A DNA stretch of 8,363 nt from DASPOF01 sp035626155 (lineage in GTDB: Bacteria > Desulfobacterota > Binatia > Binatales > Binataceae): contig DASPOF010000135.1 of NCBI GenBank assembly GCA_035626155.1, positions 1-8,363 of the forward strand. The letters run 5' to 3'. Position 1 is the first letter of the stretch. Each line of letters opens with the position of its first letter. Positions 5,705-8,363 of the stretch are shown here, in pieces. A program made the position numbers and the translations under genes. Below the pieces are notes generated by a model. It was not told the origin of the DNA. It was given only the letters and a program-made list of their open reading frames with translations, and did no database searches.

Positions 5705-6072
5705 GTGCCCTCCCAAAAATAACACCCGGACTATGGAACCCTACGGTGTCGCTTGCGAAAAAGGACGTTCGCCGGGTACCCGTCGCGGGCGGATTGCAAC
5801 TCTGCGGTAAATCCGCGCTAATGCCCCGTGTTGTGTCGCAAGCGGCATGCCAGCGGTTTTGGAGCAGAAAAGCTCAGCGACTGAAAGAAAATTTCGCAAA
5901 GCGTGCGAATGATTGGATAAAATGTTTCACGCGAGCAACAGTTCGTGGCCCGAGTTCTACAAAGAGTACGGTTCACAATCGCCTCGCTCCGCGCTCGTCG
6001 GACCGTCGGATCGGAAGTGCTTTAGGCGGGGTGCCGAGCCGCCCCGCGGCGAATAATCGGCGCGCGTGCGGC
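5705..6072. other. Gene-poor gap of about 370 bases between the TadG-like and beta-helix genes
   Basis: The middle part (about 5860-5935) is visibly richer in A and T than the rest of the window, so the promoter of the TadG/TadE unit is probably here. A weak candidate on the minus strand is TTCGCA-18 nt-CATAGT ending near 5731. An inverted pair, CGCTTGCGA (5750-5758) and TCGCAAGCG (5836-5844), and a smaller dyad TTCGC/GCGAA (5893-5909) could be operator sites. A GC-rich dyad GCGGGG/CCCCGC (6026-6047) lies beyond the beta-helix stop but has no T-tract, so it is a poor terminator. A 44-codon plus-strand frame from the ATG at 5922 to the TAA at 6056 is open, without a clear ribosome site. Confidence 0.4.
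5708..5714 (-). promoter_or_regulatory. Ribosome binding site of the TadG-like gene
   Basis: The minus strand reads GGGAGGG, then CAC, then the ATG at 5704. This supports the ATG over the GTG at 5725, which lies upstream of the site. Confidence 0.7.
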
Positions 6073-7890
6073 TTACCGTACCTGCTCGCGGCACGCGGGA
6101 TTGACGTCCTCGAAATGATTGTCGACAAGCGTCGCGCGAGCGCCGTTGACCACCCCGATGCCCGCATAGTCGCACGGCCGCCCGTCCATCGCGCGGATCC
6201 GGTTGCCGCGCACGATGCTCGATACGATTCCGGGGTTCGTCAGCCAGATCGCCCGCGCGCCGGACCTCTCCGCGATGAGCGCGTGCACATCGCCGACGGC
6301 CCTCGCAGCCGGCGTGCTCAAGGTCGCGGTCGCGCGCCCATCGACGGATGAAATCTCCGCGAGCAGATCGCCGCCCGATGCGGCACCCTCGACCCGCACC
6401 CATCGGCGCACATCGCCAGACGTGAACATCGCGCTCGGCGAGTCGAGCCGCGCGCTATGGGCGGCCATGCGCGCATCAGCAATGCGCCGCCCCATCTCAA
6501 ATGTGTTGTCCTCGATCGCGACGCTGATCGTTTTGCCCGAACTCGAATTGTCGATCACGTCGATTCCGTCCGATGCGGGCGTCAGTAAGAAGTTGCGGCG
6601 CACGGCGACGGTCGAAATCGATGCGGTGGTGCCGATTATCATGAGCGCCCGCATCGAGCCGCCGAGCGCATGGAGAAAGCGGTTGTTCTCCCACACCGCG
6701 CCGCGCGTGAAATCGCGCGTCCAGCCCTGCGCATCCGTGACCGCGGACGCGGTCCACTCCAGCACGTTGCCCGAGATTCTCACATTCTCCCACTTGTCTT
6801 CGAGCGTGAGCCCGCCAAGCCAGCTCAAGCGGTTGCCGGTGATCTCGCTGCCGAGCCGGCCGCCGCCATCGAGTCCCCCAAGCGAGATTCCGCCATCGCC
6901 GTTGCCCGCCGCGCCGTCGATTCCGCCCGCTCCCGAGATCGTGTTGCCGGCGATCGCGAAGCCGTCCTCGCGCGTAACCGGCGAGTTGGTCCAGTTTTCG
7001 ATCGCAAAGGTGCCGCTTGCGCTTCGGCCGAGCGCGATCGTGTTGCCCGCCTCGCGCACATTGACGATCGACGCATCGCCCGCGTTGTCGCTCACGAGCA
7101 CCTTGATTCCCTCGGCGCCCGAGGAGGCGGGCGAGGTCGAGTCGATGCGGTTGTTCTCGATCGTGAGGCCGTCGGTGATGCCCGCGCGCTTGCGCAGGAC
7201 GTTGATCGCATGGCCGTTGTTCACGCCGTCCTCGCCGGTGTCCGAGATCGCGTTGGCGGCGAATGAATTGTCGCGCAGCGGATCGATGACGTTGAGGCCG
7301 TTGCCGCTGAAGCCGCGGATTTCGAGATTGGTGACCGATGCGCGCGAGGTCGCGGCGAGATAGATCGCATCGGCGCCGGCCAGCCGATTTTCGCCGCGGT
7401 CGCCGTCCAGAGTGAGCGCGGTAATCGTCACGCCGGTCGAGTTCTTGCTCAGGATCATCGCATGATGCGGTCGCGCGGCGCCGGCGGCATAGCGGATGAC
7501 CGTCGCGCCGGCCCCCGCGCCACGCAACTCGGCCCCGCTCATCATCACGAACGCCGCCGGCGACGCTGCGATTATGCGGGTGCGCCCGAGGGTCAGGCGA
7601 GTGTCTGCGGGAATCGTGACCGCGCTCCCAAGCCGCAGCGCGCCGAACGCGCGCGCATCGATGAGATGCGAGGCTTGTCCCGCGGAATCGAGCGCGGCTT
7701 GCAGCGCCGGTGCGTCATCGGTAATTCCATCGCCGCGGATGTCCGCCAGGCCGAGACCGGCCGGCGCAGGCGCAGTCGGCGCCGGAGCCGCGACGGCGCT
7801 CGGATGCGCTCCCGCGCACGCGCCTGCGAGCAACGCGCACAGGACCCCGGCCGTCAGACCGCGAACGGAGGACCGAAGCAGCGGCATCAT
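6073..7890 (-). CDS. Right-handed parallel beta-helix lipoprotein, pectate-lyase-like fold
   Basis: A 605-residue exported protein. It starts MMPLLRSSVRGLTAGVLCALLAGAC; the hydrophobic stretch ending in Leu-Ala-Gly-Ala-Cys (Cys25) looks like a lipoprotein signal, with a slightly atypical lipobox (Ala at -3). A Pro/Ala linker (about 30-45) leads to GDGITDDAPALQAALD (53-68), the opening of many pectate-lyase-3/glycosyl hydrolase 28-like beta-helices. Coil repeats with Asn turns follow: ENNRIDS, AGNTISG, TGNRLSW, SGNVLEW, ENNRFLH, EDNTFEM, RGNRIRA, VDNHFED. The protein may bind or cleave polysaccharide at the cell surface; I could not identify catalytic residues, so no enzyme activity is assigned. 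Two adjacent ATGs (7890 and 7887) are equally possible, with no strong ribosome site. It is divergent from a sulfotransferase gene, which may point to sulfated-glycan metabolism, but that is inference. Confidence 0.85.
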   Translation of the reverse strand: MMPLLRSSVRGLTAGVLCALLAGACAGAHPSAVAAPAPTAPAPAGLGLADIRGDGITDDAPALQAALDSAGQASHLIDARAFGALRLGSAVTIPADTRLTLGRTRIIAASPAAFVMMSGAELRGAGAGATVIRYAAGAARPHHAMILSKNSTGVTITALTLDGDRGENRLAGADAIYLAATSRASVTNLEIRGFSGNGLNVIDPLRDNSFAANAISDTGEDGVNNGHAINVLRKRAGITDGLTIENNRIDSTSPASSGAEGIKVLVSDNAGDASIVNVREAGNTIALGRSASGTFAIENWTNSPVTREDGFAIAGNTISGAGGIDGAAGNGDGGISLGGLDGGGRLGSEITGNRLSWLGGLTLEDKWENVRISGNVLEWTASAVTDAQGWTRDFTRGAVWENNRFLHALGGSMRALMIIGTTASISTVAVRRNFLLTPASDGIDVIDNSSSGKTISVAIEDNTFEMGRRIADARMAAHSARLDSPSAMFTSGDVRRWVRVEGAASGGDLLAEISSVDGRATATLSTPAARAVGDVHALIAERSGARAIWLTNPGIVSSIVRGNRIRAMDGRPCDYAGIGVVNGARATLVDNHFEDVNPACREQVR

Positions 7891-8011
7891 CGCCGCTCAT
7901 TTTGAAGCAGTTCAGACCGCCTTGGAATTCGCCCGCCCGCACGGCGAGCGGCCTACCCGGTCGAGCATCGGCGATTTGGCCGGATTTTCCTCCGCCCGCC
8001 CTTGAACGGCG

Positions 8012-8025
8012 CGCGAATCTTCGCG
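8012..8025. repeat. Perfect 14-bp dyad in the divergent spacer, candidate operator
   Basis: CGCGAATCTTCGCG has 6-bp arms around TC and lies between two divergent genes. TATCAT at 8031-8036, five of six bases to a sigma70 -10 box, follows six bases later and would place a start near 8043, 15 nt before the sulfotransferase ATG. The dyad would then cover part of the -10 to -35 spacer, a usual repressor position. No good -35 box is visible at the right distance (TTGAAC at 8002-8007 is 23 nt away). Confidence 0.35.
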
Positions 8026-8057
8026 AACTTTATCATGGTGAATGGTTCGGCCCCGGC

Positions 8058-8363
8058 ATGACCCCATCGCGTACGCACAGACTTCCGGATTTCATCGCGG
8101 TGGGACCGCAACGCACCGGCACCACCTGGCTGCATCAGGTGCTGACCGGGCATGTCGGCCTGCCGAGCATCAAGGAGACCGACTTTTTCTCCAAACATTA
8201 CGACAAGGGAATCGACTGGTACCTCGCGTTCTTCGCCGGCTGCCCATCCAACCTGCCGATTGGCGAGATCGATCCCAACTACTTCGGAAGCGTGCAGGCG
8301 TGCGACCGGATCGCCGCGACGATCCCGCAATGCCGGATCATCTGCTCGCTGCGCGACCCGGTC
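8058..8363 (+). CDS. PAPS-dependent sulfotransferase (N-terminal part, runs off the window)
   Basis: I translated 102 codons from the ATG at 8058 to the window end. GPQRTGTTWL (16-25) is the 5'-phosphosulfate-binding loop of the sulfotransferase fold, preceded by the strand LPDFIAV. KETDFFSKHY (39-48) resembles the segment after the first helix in bacterial and heparan-type sulfotransferases. RIICSLRDPV (93-102) is the start of the 3'-phosphate-binding motif (R-x3-S-x-RDP). The enzyme would transfer sulfate from PAPS to a hydroxyl or amine acceptor, likely glycan, lipid or small molecule; the acceptor cannot be told from this part. No convincing Shine-Dalgarno precedes the ATG, so initiation may be on a short leader. 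It is the divergent partner of the beta-helix lipoprotein, with 167 bases between them. Confidence 0.92.
   Translation, partial: MTPSRTHRLPDFIAVGPQRTGTTWLHQVLTGHVGLPSIKETDFFSKHYDKGIDWYLAFFAGCPSNLPIGEIDPNYFGSVQACDRIAATIPQCRIICSLRDPV

Noticed and set aside
6026..6047. Rho-independent terminator after the beta-helix gene
   Set aside because: The six-pair GC stem has a 10-nt loop and no T-tract on either strand.
6203..7363. Plus-strand open frame of 386 codons
   Set aside because: It is antisense to the beta-helix gene, and its Pro/Ser/Ile-rich product mirrors the coil repeats on the other strand.

Overview
The window comes from a GC-rich bacterial chromosome. The content fits a soil-type or uncultivated lineage: a luciferase-like monooxygenase, an ArsM-like methyltransferase, a DHA3-type MFS exporter, Tad pilus-type proteins, a beta-helix lipoprotein and a sulfotransferase. 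Nothing fixes the phylum. A Binatota- or Desulfobacterota-like origin would fit the gene mix and selenocysteine use, but that is only a guess. There are no rRNA, tRNA, CRISPR or insertion sequence signals.

Layout. (1) Positions 1-1600 are read on the minus strand: an ArsM-like SAM methyltransferase (740-1516), then the 5' part of a luciferase-like flavin- or F420-dependent oxidoreductase (1-550, cut by the window edge). Each gene is preceded by a near-identical 55-bp module that looks like a sigma70-type promoter (TTGCGC-18 nt-TATAAG), which suggests co-regulation. (2) 1745-3058, plus strand: a DHA3/MFS_3-family exporter. (3) 3135-5704, minus strand: a compact three-gene unit with a TadG-like protein carrying a long repetitive beta-strand C-terminal region, followed by two TadE-like pseudopilins that overlap by ATGA. 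(4) 5705-6072: a gene-poor gap. (5) 6073-7890, minus strand: a probable lipoprotein with a pectate-lyase-like parallel beta-helix fold. (6) 8058-8363, plus strand: the start of a PAPS-dependent sulfotransferase, divergent from the beta-helix gene.

Main observation. The methyltransferase frame is interrupted by an in-frame UGA at 911-913, where the ArsM superfamily carries its conserved metalloid-binding cysteine (Cys-Ile-Ala/Ser-Gly-Ala/Gly-Leu). The frame then continues with family-like sequence for 56 more codons to a TAG. Three nucleotides after the UGA there is a 13-position stem (12 pairs counting one G-U) with a 5-nt loop, in the place expected of a bacterial SECIS element. I therefore annotate one 258-residue selenoprotein with Sec at position 202, not a truncated 201-residue protein. 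A standard gene caller would cut it short and leave the conserved C-terminus unannotated.

How the genes work together is mostly unknown. The methyltransferase and oxidoreductase share a promoter module, so a joint role in metalloid, selenium or xenobiotic chemistry is possible. The MFS exporter lies next to them on the other strand. The Tad trio lacks the secretion ATPase, platform and prepilin peptidase genes in this window.
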